DNA of 64,000 nucleotides from Ichthyophthirius multifiliis (lineage: Eukaryota > Ciliophora > Oligohymenophorea > Hymenostomatida). Below, one piece after another: positions 49,873 to 63,871 of the stretch. Made by a program: the position numbers and the translations under genes. Numbering within the stretch: position 1 is the stretch's first letter; the number at the start of each line of letters is the position of its first letter. The notes below the pieces were generated by a model. It was not told where the DNA came from. It worked only from the letters and a program-made list of their open reading frames with translations, and did no database searches. The stretch lies in contig NW_004086944.1 in the NCBI RefSeq assembly GCF_000220395.1, forward strand, positions 1-64,000, in the 5' to 3' direction.

Positions 49873-50399
49873 TTTCCTTTTTTTAATAAATTTAATTTTT
49901 AATTTATATTTTAAATATTTATATTTTTAAAAACGTATAATCAAATTCTATTATTTACTTTAAGTATTTTTTATTTAGACACTATAATTTAAAATATAAA
50001 TTATAAAAAATATAATTTCTAATTTAATTTTTTTAATAAACAGATTATGCTTAATTAACATTATATAATTTTCATGAACAAAAAAATTTATTTAACAATA
50101 AATAATAATTATTTTAATTTTATAAATATCTTAATAAATAAAATAGTTAATATTTTTTAAATTTAATTTATATTAATATTATTTATTAAAAGAAAATAAT
50201 AATTTATTTTAATTAAAAGAGTTTTAAAATAAAAACTTTAATTTTATTTTTTTATTTATGCATTTTTATATATATATTTTTTTTATTTGTTCTTATAAAC
50301 ATAGTTTATTAATATTTATTATATTTTCTCATTTTCTTAAAATTATTTCAATTATAAATTATATATTATTTTCATATTGTTTATTTAATAGCAAAAATT
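49873..50399. other. AT-rich spacer inside nucleotidase cluster
   Basis: 5' flank of copy A. No coding or RNA signal. Confidence 0.5.
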
Positions 50400-50760
50400 T
50401 ACATTATTTATAAGCTTCATTATTCTCTTTCTCTTGCAAAATACTATTTATGACTTCCTATTTTCTCAAATTCTATTATATTATAAAATTCAGTCATTAA
50501 ATTTCTTCAGTTTATTAAGGTTTTTAATATTCTATAAATTAGTCGTCAGTATTACAATTATATTCTCTTAGTATATTTATTAATCTCGAAAGTAATTTAT
50601 ATCTTTCTATTATATATTCTTGTTCATTATTTTTTTTAATAACTTTTGTGGCTGCAGCATGTATATAACTAATCCCTAAAATATCTTAGTAAAGTGAATC
50701 TGGTTGGTTAGCTTGTAGACAATTTTATTAATATTAATAAAATCTTGATTTATAATATAA
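50400..50760 (-). pseudogene. Decayed 5'-nucleotidase fragment (N-terminal part)
   Basis: The minus strand reads YQDILGISYIHAAATKVIK and RYKLLSRLINILREYN, aligned with copy A residues YVDILGTNDVHGAAIELK and GFKLLSGLVNILRKDN. The first metal motif NDVH has become SYIH, and the second motif (LDGGDQFQ) is shortened to a remnant around DDQF. A TGA then interrupts, with TEFYNII (copy A TDFYNLM) continuing in another frame. The rest of the gene is absent. Clearly a non-functional relic of the neighbouring family. Confidence 0.85.
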
Positions 50761-51205
50761 TACGTATTTTTTTATTTGAAAATATCAATATTTTAAAATA
50801 AAAAATATATTGATGATAAAGTAAAATATCATTTACTTTATTAAAAGTTTATATTTTAACATACAGCTTATCTAATTTTTTAATTTGTCTATATGCTTTT
50901 ATTAATAATAAAAATAAAATAATAATAATAAAATCATAATTCATATAATTTTTAGTAAAAAAATAAAAAAATTGTGTAAATTATATATATTTTTAAAAAA
51001 ATTGTATAATTTATTCATATTATTTTTATTTTATTTTTTTAAACTTAGTTAAAAATAAAAAAAATAAAAGAAAAAAATTGATAATGGCATTTTTTATATG
51101 ATTGATTTTTTTAAAAAATACTATATAAAAATAAAGTCAACTATATATAATAAATAGTTTTATTGTAAATGATGTAAATGATTTAAAATTATTTTTTAAT
51201 CATTC
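50761..51205. other. AT-rich spacer
   Basis: Between the N-terminal relic and copy B. No coding signal; presumably ancestral gene body lost. Confidence 0.5.
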
Positions 51206-53103
51206 TCATTTAGTTCTTGCAATTAACTATTAAACAATTGATTATCTAATTGTAAGATTTTTTTAATCCAAGAAATCTTATAAATAGTATGTTTTCTTTT
51301 CAAATCCATCCAAAAAAGCATTCAAATCTAAATCAAATACTTTTGATTATAATGAATCTTCAGTAATAATTCCTTAGTTAAAAATAGTTTTAAAATCATC
51401 TCCTCCACCATTTAAAACATTAAATTAAAATGTAAGAATAGTAAATTCATCATCATTATTTATTTGATCCCCATTTTCTAATTTAGCACTATCTTAAATA
51501 TATTAATAAGGATTTTTACCTACTTCCATATTTATTCCACTAAAACAATAAAAAGGTTTTCTTCCACTTTATAAAATTGCTATCATTTTCAAAAGTTAAT
51601 CACCAGTAATTTTAAAAGAAACAACGTTTCCTTTAAAAGGGAACATAGTATTCATATCAACTTCAGAAACTTCGCCTGCGAAAATTCAGCTCTAAATGCT
51701 CCATATCCTAATATAGAAATAACTTTATTAGGATCTAAATCTTAATTTTTGGAAAGGAAATTTCTTTTTAAGGCTTATCCTAATAAAGCTCCTAAAGGGT
51801 TAAAATCAGTTTTAATGTTTAAAAAGTCATTATCTACACTAAAAAGTATGTTTTATCTCATTTCCGTGACTTGATTAATAACTCCTTTATATTTTTCAGA
51901 ATTAAACAAATCTATTACATTTTAATCTACATTCGATAGAAGATTTTAATTTCTAAACTAATATTCTACCATGTCAATATTTAAAGGTACTTTTTCACAT
52001 ATTTTATTCGACACAAAAACATGAGAACATAAAGGAATTGGTCCTTAAATTTCGGTATCATCACTAACAATTTAATACTTTCCATTACTTTAAAGTTAAA
52101 ATTTCAACCTTATTACATTTGCATATTTTCCACCTAAAGGATTCTAAACAATTGGAATTCCATTCTAAAAAGTATGAACAGTATCATGTACATGCCCGGC
52201 AACCCATCCATTGACAGTTTCTTATGAAATTTTAGACAATATTTAAGGTATTTCTTTTTCATTGCATTATATACTATTATTTTCTTCATCTGAAGCAGTT
52301 CTAATTTTAAATTATTAAAATTCATCAATATTTTTTGGAGAACAAAGCATTCCGACATGAGAAACTACTATTACAGCGTCAACATTTTATTGGTTTTTTA
52401 ATTAATTGCTTAGTTCAGTAATAACCTCATTGTATTTATCTGATATATCATAATCATTAGGAGGATTTGCAGTTGAATAATAAGTTTCAACTGTGACCAA
52501 ACCAATAACTCCGATTTTAATTTTTCCATCATGAAATTCGAAAACTTATGTTTTTGAAACTTTCTTTGAGAAATCATTAACTAAAGTATCAAGAGATTTA
52601 TCTAAATCTTCTAATGTTTTTATATCTTTAGTATTACTTTTTATTTAATCTATTTCCTCTTAGGATTTTCTTTTCATATTAGACACCAAGTATTTATATT
52701 TAGCATTATTCATGAATTTTATTATTCGATCTTTTCCCCAATCCCATTCATGGTTTCCTATTGTTGTAGCATCTAAAAACATTGTATTATAAAAGTCTGT
52801 CATTAAATCTCCTTATGTTTTGAAGTTTTCTAGTGTTCCTTAAAATTAATCTCCTCCATCTAACCATAAGACTCCTTTAGGATTATCTTTTCTTAAAATG
52901 TTTATTAGCCCAGACAATAGCTTATATCCTCCTACTTTATAGGCAACTCCATCTGCTGTTTGTTTATCTAATTATAAGCCTGCTCCATGAATATCATTAG
53001 TACCTAGAATATCTACGTAGATGTTTTTTTATAGTTATTAGTATGTTAGTTGGCTTTATAATATAATTATAATTATGAAAATTATTATGTTTTTTTTAGA
53101 CAT
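51206..53103 (-). CDS. Secreted 5'-nucleotidase/metallophosphoesterase, copy B
   Basis: Single exon of about 632 residues from ATG 53103-53101 to TGA 51208-51206. It begins with a signal peptide (NIIIFIIIIILQSQL) and keeps all catalytic motifs: ILGTNDIHGAG, VLWLDGGDQFQGT, TTIGNHEWDWG, VVSHVGMLCS and GWVAGHVHDTVHTF. The C-terminal domain has VISILGYGAFRAEF and FNVLNGGGDDFKTIF. It is closely related to copy A, nearly identical over long DNA stretches such as 51540-51840, so it stems from a local duplication. Copy B has four A at 51681-51684 where copy A has five (48464-48468), which breaks the frame about two thirds in. This is either sequencing undercall or the first step of decay. Confidence 0.88.
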
Positions 53104-53398
53104 TTTTATTTTAAGATATTAATTATTTTTAAGAAGTTTATATTTATTAGATAATCAATATAAATAAAATAATACATAAAAAATGTTATAAATTAAAAAA
53201 TAAAAAAAAAAAAATTTTTTAAAAAAAAATTATTATAAAAATATTTATTTATATATGAATTATTTATAATATATATATTATTATGTATAAAAATAAATAT
53301 ATATTATTTATTTATTATATCTTTATTAATATTTATATAATAAAAAACATTATTTTTTAATAAATTTTTATAATTTATAATTTTATTTATATAGAGTT

Positions 53399-53429
<31 letters not shown>

Positions 53430-54339
53430 TTATATATATTTATATATATTTATATATATATATTTTTTTTTTTAACTTATTAATTAATCAAATTTGATTT
53501 CATTTATAGTAAAAAATATTATTATAATAAAAAAAATTTATAATACCTTATTAATTTATATATTATTTTACTAATTAATAATTTTTTAATATTTTTGAAA
53601 ATTAATACATATATGTTATATATTTATAATAATATTAATAATTCCTCATTATTTTTATCAATATTTTAAAAGAATATTTTTTTTATTTTCTCATATTATT
53701 AATATAATATATTATTTAATATATATAATTGTTTTATTAAATTTCATTTTAAAAATAATGATATTTTAATTTTATATATAATATAATTAATTCTTTAAAT
53801 TTTTTTTTATTACTTTACAATTTTTAATGAAATTTTTAACATTATATTATATTAAGATTATATAACTTAAATTATTTAATCATATTTTAACATTTTTTCT
53901 ATAAGTTATTATTTATTCTAATAAATAATAAATAAAATATTAATTATTATTGTAAACTAAATATTATGTTAATTATATCTTTAATTATATGAAGTTTTTA
54001 TTTTTTATTGATTTTTTGTATATTAAATGAATATCTTTTTTTAATTTATCAGAAAGTATAAATTTTTTTAAATTTTAGTACGCATTTTATATATTAAATA
54101 CGAAATTAATAATAAAAAGAAATATTATTTTTTGTTAAAAAAAATTAAAAATAAAATTAATATGTATTTAATAATTTTAGTAAAATTTTAAATAAATATT
54201 ATTTAAAATAAAAGTAATTTTCTAATATTTTATTATATTCTTAAAAATAAAATAATTTTTTATATATAATTCACTTTTTTATTAATAATTAATTCTTATA
54301 TAGTTTATTATCTCATTTAGCATTTTTTTATCTTATTAA
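53104..54339. repeat. AT-rich spacer with a short minisatellite
   Basis: 5' flank of copy B. A 10-bp unit of type TATATATATT is repeated about six times at 53400-53465. Otherwise featureless A/T. Confidence 0.6.
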
Positions 54340-54570
54340 TATTATAAACATTTTTTTTTATATAAATATATTCATAAAAGCATTTAAATTATAATCAAAT
54401 TCTTAATATTTTATTTTATTTGCATATAAATAATTCCTAAGTTAAAAATAATTTTAATATCTCCTTTTTACTCTTTATATAAATATTTTAGAATCTATTA
54501 TTTTTTTCCAATTTATAGTATGGCACTACCTTCAATTTTACTTTTATTCTATCATATCAAATTATTTTGT
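54340..54570 (-). pseudogene. Decayed 5'-nucleotidase fragment (C-terminal part)
   Basis: The minus strand reads IEGSAILQIGKK and GDIKIIFNLGII, aligned with copy A IEGSARLDNGDI and copy B DDFKTIFNQGII. At DNA level it matches copy B near 51330-51480 across the segment TTCCTTAGTTAAAAATAGTT with scattered changes. Upstream parts of the gene are missing and the pieces are shortened. A second relic of the cluster. Confidence 0.8.
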
Positions 54571-56002
54571 ATTATATTAATTTTATTATTTTGTTTTGAG
54601 TTTTAAATTTTCTATACAGTTTTTATAACTTATATATATTTTTTTTGGTAAATAATTACTATTAGGATAAAAGGTAATTAAAAATAGAAAGAAAAAATGA
54701 AAATATAATGAAAAATATATGAATAAAATTATTAAATATACTTTAAAAGAAAATTCAAATATATATTTTTTTTAGACAATAAATAAAAAAAATATTTAAT
54801 TTTAATTTTTTTTTAAAAAAAGATAAAAAATATCAATTATGAAATTAAAAAAAATAAAATATATATTATCATAAAAAATAAAATAATTTTATATAACAAT
54901 GGAAAATATATTTATTTATTTATTGATTAATTATATTAAAAATAATAAAAATCAGAAAGCTAATAATATTAATTCTAATAAGCAGATGAATATCAAGAAA
55001 AGGAAAAACAGTTTTACAATGGACAAATAAGAGTTTAATTCACTAATTTTAGAAGGATTATAAAATTTATTAGATTAAAAATTGAGATGATTAATAAAAA
55101 TTATAATAAATTTTGAATATTAATAGTTAATAAACAGTTTAAATATTAAAATAGGAATTAGATTAATTATTAAAAAGAATAAATTTTTAAATATATCTGA
55201 AAAGAATTTTAATAAATATACAAAAAAATATAAAAATTTAGAATAATCAATTATTAAAAATCCTAAATTAAAAAACATTTATAAAGAACATTTGAAATTG
55301 AGAATAATTTCTTTTAGTTTTTATTTTCAAAAAAAATAAGGAAAATTTATAAAAACTTAAAAATATATAAAAAGAAAAAGATTCAAATTTTAAACTTTAA
55401 AATAATATATAAATTTATATAGTTTTTAAATGAATTTAAAAGAGATAATTGCATAAAAAAAATTTTCATAAATAATCTATTAATGAATTTTCTGAATATA
55501 TAAAATTATAAAATAAACCTAAAATAAATATATAGAAATAATATAAATATTGCAATAACAGACTAAGATTTATTTGTTTATTTTTTTTTTAAAAAAAAAG
55601 GATTTTTATGCAAAATAATTAATTATATATTGTATTTTATTTTAAAATTTAAATTATATATAATTGTAATTTTTAGGATTTTTTTTAATTATCATAATAA
55701 TAACTAATATATTTTTGACAATATAAATTAAATTATTAACTATAATTTTAAATATTATCTATTAAATAATTATATGATTTAGAATTTTTCAAAATTTATA
55801 TTCATATTAAATATATATTTTTTTTTATTTATATTAAAAAATGAATCAATTTTAAAATCTAAAATGAAATAGTGGAGACTTTCTTATTTAATCTTAATCA
55901 AAAATAATTTTTATATTAATTATACTAAAATAAAACAAAATTAATATAAATTAACAGATAAAAAAAAGAAATATAAATAATATTTTATTAAAAATAAAAA
56001 AA
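54571..56002 (+). other. AT-rich region with weak coding-like frames
   Basis: At 54901-55560 the plus strand has short frames of moderate complexity (e.g. ADEYQEKEKQFYNGQIRVQF and IKNPKLKNIYKEHLKLRI) in different phases, each ended by TGA. They may be a decayed gene or chance. The rest is A/T. Confidence 0.25.
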
Positions 56003-58537
56003 ATGTATTGCAAAAAATAATTCCATGAAAAAAATGAATTAAACTATATATGTTTAGACTGGGATTGTATCGAAAAAGGTTTAGTATGTAAATCATGTAT
56101 TGAAGAATTTCATTTATCCCACATCGTCCAACCATTATAAGTATTCACCAATACATATCGTGAAAGCCTCTAATTATAAAACGACTGTCCAGATTTAGAA
56201 TTAAGTCTTAAAAATTTAAAAGAAACACAAAAAGAGATTTTTTGTTAGTTAGCTACATTCCAATAGACAATAATTTAATTAATATAAGATGTAAAAAACA
56301 AACTAACAAACTAATTATAGACAGACAATTAATATATTCAAAACATAATTAAAATGAATCAAAATTATTTTAATTTAACATAAGAATTAGATTAAAAAAA
56401 TTTTAATTTATAACTTAGTTAATAATAGGATAATGCCCTTATTTTATTATCTAGATTATAATATATTAATTAAAATAATCCTAAATTTCAAGTTTTATCA
56501 TTCCGAGAGGAAAATCAAACTAATATTACAAAAATAATGAATAAAATCTAAGCTATTAAAACTAATATTTTTCAAGAAACAGCAAAAATAACAAAAGATT
56601 TACATGATTATTTACAAGGAATATATATGTATGCCCTTAAATAAAGCTCTAATATATCAAATAATGTAAAATTAAATAGCAATAGCAATCAAAATAAATC
56701 TGTAGAATTATAAATAAGCCCTATTAGAAACGCAAGTGGGAAACGAAAAAATATTTTTTAGAGAAAACCTTCCACAACTTCATTAATAAATACATAAGAG
56801 AGTATTAAAAAAGAAAATAATTAAATAAAATAAAGCAAATATAACCCACTTATTTAAGAAAATCCTTTCAAAACAGAACAAAGTCCTGATTAAAATTCCA
56901 TTTTTTTAAACAATTCTTAACTTAATGAAGAACAATAAAAATAACAAAATAATTCAGAAGAAAATACATCATAATAAATATCATAAACATTCAATAATAG
57001 CAAAAATATATGTAATAATATAAATAATAGCATAATCAATACCAGCCATATCAATAATAATTATAACAAATCTAATAATAGTAATAACATATTGAATAGT
57101 AACATTAATAATAATCCAAATCCAAATATAAAAAAATAATTATAAGTCCAATAATATTAAAATCTTCTTTAATAAGCTTAATAAATATAAAGTCCAGCTC
57201 AAAAACAGCAAAATTAATAATGCCATAAAAAATAATTGTATTCCATATAATCATAATAACCGTAAAAATAAAATTTCCATAATAATCAAAATCTTTCTAC
57301 CCAGAAAATTAATAGTAATTATTAAATATAAACCACATAATCTTAAACTTAATAATCTTTCCCAAACATGATTTCCTCTCCAAATCAATTTTATTAGAAT
57401 TAAATATAATAATCTCTATTTACATAAAGTCCTTTATAAATAAATAACTCTTCATAAAAAACTACACAATAAAATCAATTAATTATGCAAAAAGAAGTGC
57501 CTTAAATTAGTTGTAATTTTTTCCAAAAACAAAGAAGTTATACATAAATACCTTTAAATTAATAGCCAAATCAAACAGCAAAATAATAACTTTTATCTGA
57601 CCAATTCAAAGAAACAAGTAAGTTTGTTTCTAATAATCCATCCATTTGTGCTGATAAAACAACATGGAGAGCTCATGATGACACTATAAATGTACTCGAA
57701 TTTTTCGAAAAGAATAAAATAGCCACAGGCTCAGAAGACGCAAAAATAAAAATATGGGAAAAAAGCGAATTTAAGCTTATATAAACACTAGAAGGTCATA
57801 CATAAGGCATAAAAGTTCTAAAATATGACCAATCATCGCGCATACTAGCATCAGGAGGTAAAGATAAGTAAATCTTAATATGGAGACCAATTCCTTTATG
57901 GGAAAAAATTCACATATTAAATGGCCATTCGTAAAAAATAACATGCCTATAATTCCAAAACGAAAAAACATTAATCTCAGGAAGTGAAGACGGGAATTTA
58001 ATCATATGGGATATCGAAAAAGGGAACGGTAAAAGAAAACTGGAGCAACATAATGGAAAAATAAACGATTTTATAATCTATAATGAGTAAAATATAATGG
58101 CAGCATGTGGTTAATTTATTGCTTTTTGGGATCTTAATACTTTTGATTTATTTAAAAAGGTCTAAGCTCATGATAATTAAATTAATTAAATCTCATTTTT
58201 AAATAGAAAAAATTAACCTGCCATAGTTACAGCTTCTGATGATAGCTTTTTGAGAATTTGGGATGGTTTAAGTTTAGATTAATTAGAGGAAATTTAAGAG
58301 GAAGATTATAAAATTGTATGCTTTGATTATAATTTAATTTATGATTTGTTAGTTTATGTGTGTATGAAGGATGGTGTTAGTAAAGTTTGGGTTTATTCGG
58401 TTGGAAAATAAAAAAAAATGTATGTAATTGATGAGTTTTAAAGCTGTATTTTTTGTATAAAAACTGATAAATAGGATTTATACTTAGTTTAAAATAATGG
58501 ATTTGTGGAAAATCATAAATTATAAATTAAATTTTGA
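56003..58537 (+). CDS. B-box zinc finger / coiled-coil / WD40 protein
   Basis: A single unbroken frame of 844 residues. The N-terminus is a B-box: YCKKQFHEKNELNYICLDWD, CIEKGLVCKSCIEEF and HLSH, with Cys/His spacing of B-box type fingers. A coiled coil follows (residues ~70-230), then a long Gln/Asn/Ser-rich disordered linker (to ~residue 540). The C-terminal ~300 residues are WD40 repeats: WRAHDDTINVLEFFEKNKIA, GSEDAKIKIWEKSE, GHTQGIKVLKYDQ, SGSEDGNLIIWDIEKGNGK and SASDDSFL-like repeats ending near VSKVWVYSVG. B-box proteins often join ubiquitin ligase or cytoskeletal complexes; no RING precedes it, so no ligase activity is claimed. Confidence 0.88.
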
Positions 58538-59516
58538 TTTTTTATTATGATATATATTTTTATTTTATTTTTATGTCTTTTATTTTTTATTTAGTTTCGT
58601 TTATTTACTTTATTTTTGGCTTTTATTTTTATTTTAAATTTATTTTTTAATTCACTAATTATTTACTTAAAGTGTTTTACTAATCTAAAATAAAACCATT
58701 TAATATATTATAATAAACAAAAAATATTAATAATATAAAGAATAAAGCATATAAATATATTAGATGATTTCTCATATATTAAATAAAATCAAGTATGATA
58801 TTATATTTTTTATATATTTTAATGAATATAAAAGTTAAATATAATTATTAAATTCATAATAATATATTTTTAAAGAAACAAAAATATGTAAATATTTATT
58901 TACTTATTATAATTAGTTAAATAAGATTTAGTAAATTAAGAAAAAATAAAAGAAATATAATTTCTAATATTTAATATTACGCAATTTTTTAGATTGAATA
59001 ATTATAAATATAATGATTAAAAGTTAAATTATGACACATATTGAACTTAGTAAAGTACAGATAAAAGTTTAAATATTAAACTGCAGTTATAAAAGTTAAA
59101 TCTCCAAATTAAATAAATGATAGATATATTTCAAACAAGAGTATTTTATTAAAAATGAAAGAGATTCAACATTAAAATAAATATATCCTTTATTTATAAA
59201 AAAAAAATATAATTAATATTTTAAAATATATATATATATATTTATATTATATTTATAAATAATATATTTTAAATATATATTTTCATATAAATTAAACATT
59301 TGTTAATTTTAAATTTAATAATTTTTATAAAGTTTTATTTCTATAAAAACTTATATAATTATCAAATATAAATTTCTATTTTTAAAATAAAAATATTAAT
59401 AGTTTGAATTTACTAATTAAAAAAAAAATTCTTCTGATTTTAATTTATACGAATTATAAAAACATATTTTTATTATTTTAAATAATCATATATATAATGC
59501 ATTTATAAAATTTTAA
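58538..59516. other. AT-rich intergenic region between converging genes
   Basis: Between the WD40 gene stop and the BRR2 stop. A TA run sits near 59228-59245. No gene recognised. Confidence 0.55.
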
Positions 59517-62500
59517 TCATTCTTCATTCATTCCATTTTCATTAGTATTTTCTTTTATATTTAAAGTAAAAGTTTCAACCTTATTTTTATATAAATAAAA
59601 TAAAACTCTATAAATAAATAATAAAAAAAAATATTACTTAATCACACCCAGCATAAGAATCGCAAATTAAATAAATAGAAAATTCAGTTTTTCCAACAAC
59701 TTCAGGAGAATCAAACTCTAAAGCAATTTCAGCTTTAGATTTAAATCCTAATCTTTTGATACTATATAAATTATTTTACTTTTTATCTGAAATTAATACC
59801 CACCATATTTCTTCTTTTTACTTAAATAATAAAAATAAATAAATACAAATTATTATATTTTATAAAAATTACTTTAGGATAATAAGGAGCAATAACATAT
59901 TCTGTATAATCTTCTCCATCTCTTTCCAAGACAACATTAACTGTAACTTTAGAACCTGAATAAATATTATCTTTATCCTCAATATTATATCTTATACTAA
60001 TGCTTGGATACCTATTACTTGCAGTAGCAATTTCCTCAACTTATTCCTAACTAAACTACTTAAGTATTTTTTCTCTATCGCCATCATCCATATTTTAGAA
60101 ATCAGCAATATCTTAAACACCTATTTCTTTTAATTAATCTACAATTTCAGCTGTAAAATAAGGCAATTATAATAAAGGGGAACTATTCTACCATAACCCT
60201 TAAACAACCATTTAACAAAGTTTCATAGCTCTAATAGTCTATTAAATATAAAATTTATTTAAAAAAATAATTTTTTTACTTATTAGGACCAACCATTTGA
60301 ATTAATAACATCAACCAGAGCATGAATTAATCTAACAGCATTCTCTAGAATAAGTTTTTGATCATAATTAAGATCTGAATTGACTTATAAACGTGAAAAA
60401 TAAGCTTGTAATAAAATAAAGGTTTTCGTTTTTGGTTCATTGAAGTTAGTTTTGTCATAAGAAAAAGTTATCTTTTAATTTAAATTGAATAGTAAAGAAT
60501 CTTCATTATATCTAATAGGGATTTCTTCAAATTCTTTCGCATTTGATAATATTTCAATTAAATGTTTAAGTTTTGACTCTTGTTTTATATTTTCCCCAAA
60601 AAGTTATATTGTTTCAACATCTATATAGTAAAATCCTGCTATCTAACCTAAATTTAGTAAATTTAATTCCGTATTTTCCTATTCTTATTGTATGCATTTA
60701 AACTCACCTAGTTCTTCCAATGATTATTCTATAAGCTCACACAAATAATCATTTACAGCAGTACCAGATACTTCTTATAAACCATAATAATTTGGATTTT
60801 GGGAAAGTCTCCAATACATGAATGACCAAGTAATCCAATCAATACAATCTTCGATACTTTTAATGTTTTTAGCATATATTTCTCCACATAAATGATTTGA
60901 AAGATTTTGATTTAAATGAGATTCCACTGGATAAGGTTCAAAAAGGAATTTTTTATAAAATTCTTTTTTAGGACCATGACAGAACACAAGACATTTTGCA
61001 TTTACATTTTCTTAATTATTATTTTTATTATTATTGTTATTTTTCACGAACTCTTTATTTTTAGCATATGAAATCATTTAAAGCATATCAGGAATAGTAT
61101 AATCTACATACTTTCTTTCTTACCCATTATATCTTTAATTATCTAAAATAACAGTTATTTAAGCATACAAATTAAGTTCCCAACATAGTTTATAAGTTGA
61201 AATAATTATCTATAAGGCTCCTGCATTATATAAGTTTTCAATTAAAGTTCTCTAATCTTCTAACATTCCTTCATATACGAATCCTATTCCATATTAAACT
61301 ACATCAGCAAGTACGTGATCAGTTATTTATTCGGCGATTTCCTTTATTTTTTATTCTGGGGCTTTCAAAAATTTCTTTGGCTTATTATCACCTGTGGCTA
61401 ATGTTTATAAATCTAAAGCTGTTAATCTTGCTTATTTTCGGTCACATACAAATATTATTCCTTATTAAGTATCATTTTATAAGAATTATTTTAAACCTAT
61501 ATATATATATATATATATTTTTAATTAATTTATAATTTTATATTTATTAATACACACCTTAATACATGTGTTTCTACATAGCTAATAATCTAGCCCTTCT
61601 ATGATTTTATTCGAAACCAGTGATATGAATATCTACAGGATAAGGTCTCACATTAGGATGGAAATTGAAGATATTATTTTATTAAGCACCAATCCAAGAA
61701 GCCATTTCCTTTTTTTTAAAAAAAAAAAAATGTAAAAGCATATAATAATAATAAAATTATTTTATAAATAAATAAAAAAATAAGATTACTTTATAATCTG
61801 CTACAGAAGTTGATAAACCGATAATTTAAATTTTATTATTTTAATCCATTTAAGAGGAAAATAATCTCATTCTAGAAACAATTACTTCAAGTATTGATTT
61901 ATTTTCATTTAACAAATGAAGCTCATCAGCAATAAAAAGCCTAATATTTTTGCTTTAAATTTATTTTTTTCCTCTCCATCTTCTGGTCATAATATCCCAA
62001 TTTTCCGGTGTAGAAATAATAATATCATATTTTTACAAAATAATATTATCAGTCTTAGTTTACCCAGTAAGAATTCCAATTTTTTTATCCATATGTTTAA
62101 ATGCCTTGCATAAAATTTTATACATATTTTAACAAATACTATCTTAAAGTCCTACATAAACAATTTTCTTATCCTCATTAAAATATCCTTTGAAAATCCT
62201 TAATATAGCCAAAATAATACAAGTAGTTTTCCCAGACCCAGTCGGAGCTCCAAGGAAGATATTTTCATTTTAATTATAAAATGAATTATAAACTTAAGTT
62301 TAAATTTAATTAAATTAATAAATTCCTAAAGCTCTTAAAGCCTATTCTCCTTCATTAAACTACAGCTAATTAACTGGCATTAATTAAAACTCCAAAAGTT
62401 TAGTCGGAGCTGAAAATTATTAAGGTAAAATAAGATTCTTAAACGACAAAGGTATAGTAGTTTCAGATTAAATCCATCTATCTGAAATAACCTTAATATA

Positions 62501-63839
62501 ATAAATAGGATGCAAATTTTCAAATAAGCTAACAATAAAAGAGAATAAATAAGACCTATTTTCTTCCACAAATTTACTTTTCATTGTAAAATATTCACTG
62601 TAAAGTAATTCTTCCCCATCACAATCAGTTACAAAAATCCAAAAAGGTTCTGAATTCCCATGTACTTTCTTATCCCAATTAAAATCGGCTTTTACATTTA
62701 AATCAATCTTTAAGCATCCTCTCGTAATTGGTTAGACTAATGGTTCTAACTCTAACCTTGGGAATTAATGTATTTTATTATGTAATAATTTTCCTACTTA
62801 TTACACTTTAACTAAATCACTTAATTATTATTAATTCATATTATACAAATGTTCAAAATTAAACTATTCTTTCTTTTCTATTCTCCTTAAAATTTCTTCT
62901 GGAATACTCTTAAACTACCTCAAAGGAGTCATACAACTCCACATTCTTTTGTCTACCATTTTACACATTGTAAGAGCTATTTCGGCTACGTTAGCCCATC
63001 CTTTTTTAGGCAAATTTCAAACATTGCCCTGACAATTCTACCAGCGCTCTATGTAATATAAATCATATCAGAATTGAGTGCAAATCCGTCCAATTTAAGT
63101 CTTCCTATATAAGCTTGTAATAAAATATTTATTTTAATTGCAGGATCTTCAGGTGACCCTTTTATAGGAATAGGGACTGTGTCCATTAGTTTTTATAATT
63201 CTCCCTTTTCTTCTTCTCTTATAGGAATAAACTTAAATTCATTTGAAAGAGAAAAAACTTTAAAAATTTCAACTACACCCATATTTAATTTCAGGTGTTT
63301 ATTATAAATTTCCATTGAAGGATATTTTATATAATAATGGCTTGCTATTTTTCCCAAAGAAGTAGCCTATAGAATTCCTGTTTTCCTATCATACTTTACT
63401 AAACCATATTTATCTAATAAAGTGGCTGCTGAATGCACCAAATTAGCCCTATGTCTAACCAAAAGTCTATCTTCTTCAAATTCTTCGAAAGGTATACTAT
63501 ATAAATCAGGTCTTCTTAACATTCTTATATATAAATAAGTATATCCAAGCCAATCTACAGCATCTTTTACATTTGAAATAGTTCCCAAAACAACTTCAGC
63601 ATTCAACTAATCAGGTAATTAACATAAAAATTAAGACTCAATAGGAAGCTATTAATTTAATAAACTTAAATAATATTTTAATTCGGTATATGTAGTCAAT
63701 ATTATACCTTCGCCTTTTCTATCAAAAGAAGGTCTACCTGCTCTTCCAATCATCTGATATATTTATAAAAATATATATAAATAAATATGTATTATAAATA
63801 TAAATATAAATATATATAAATTTATATAATTATATAATT

Positions 63840-63871
<32 letters not shown>

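Noticed and set aside
60775-60987. Short helicase-like ORF as a separate gene
   Set aside because: It is an internal piece of BRR2 bounded by reassigned codons and introns; same for 63367-63606.
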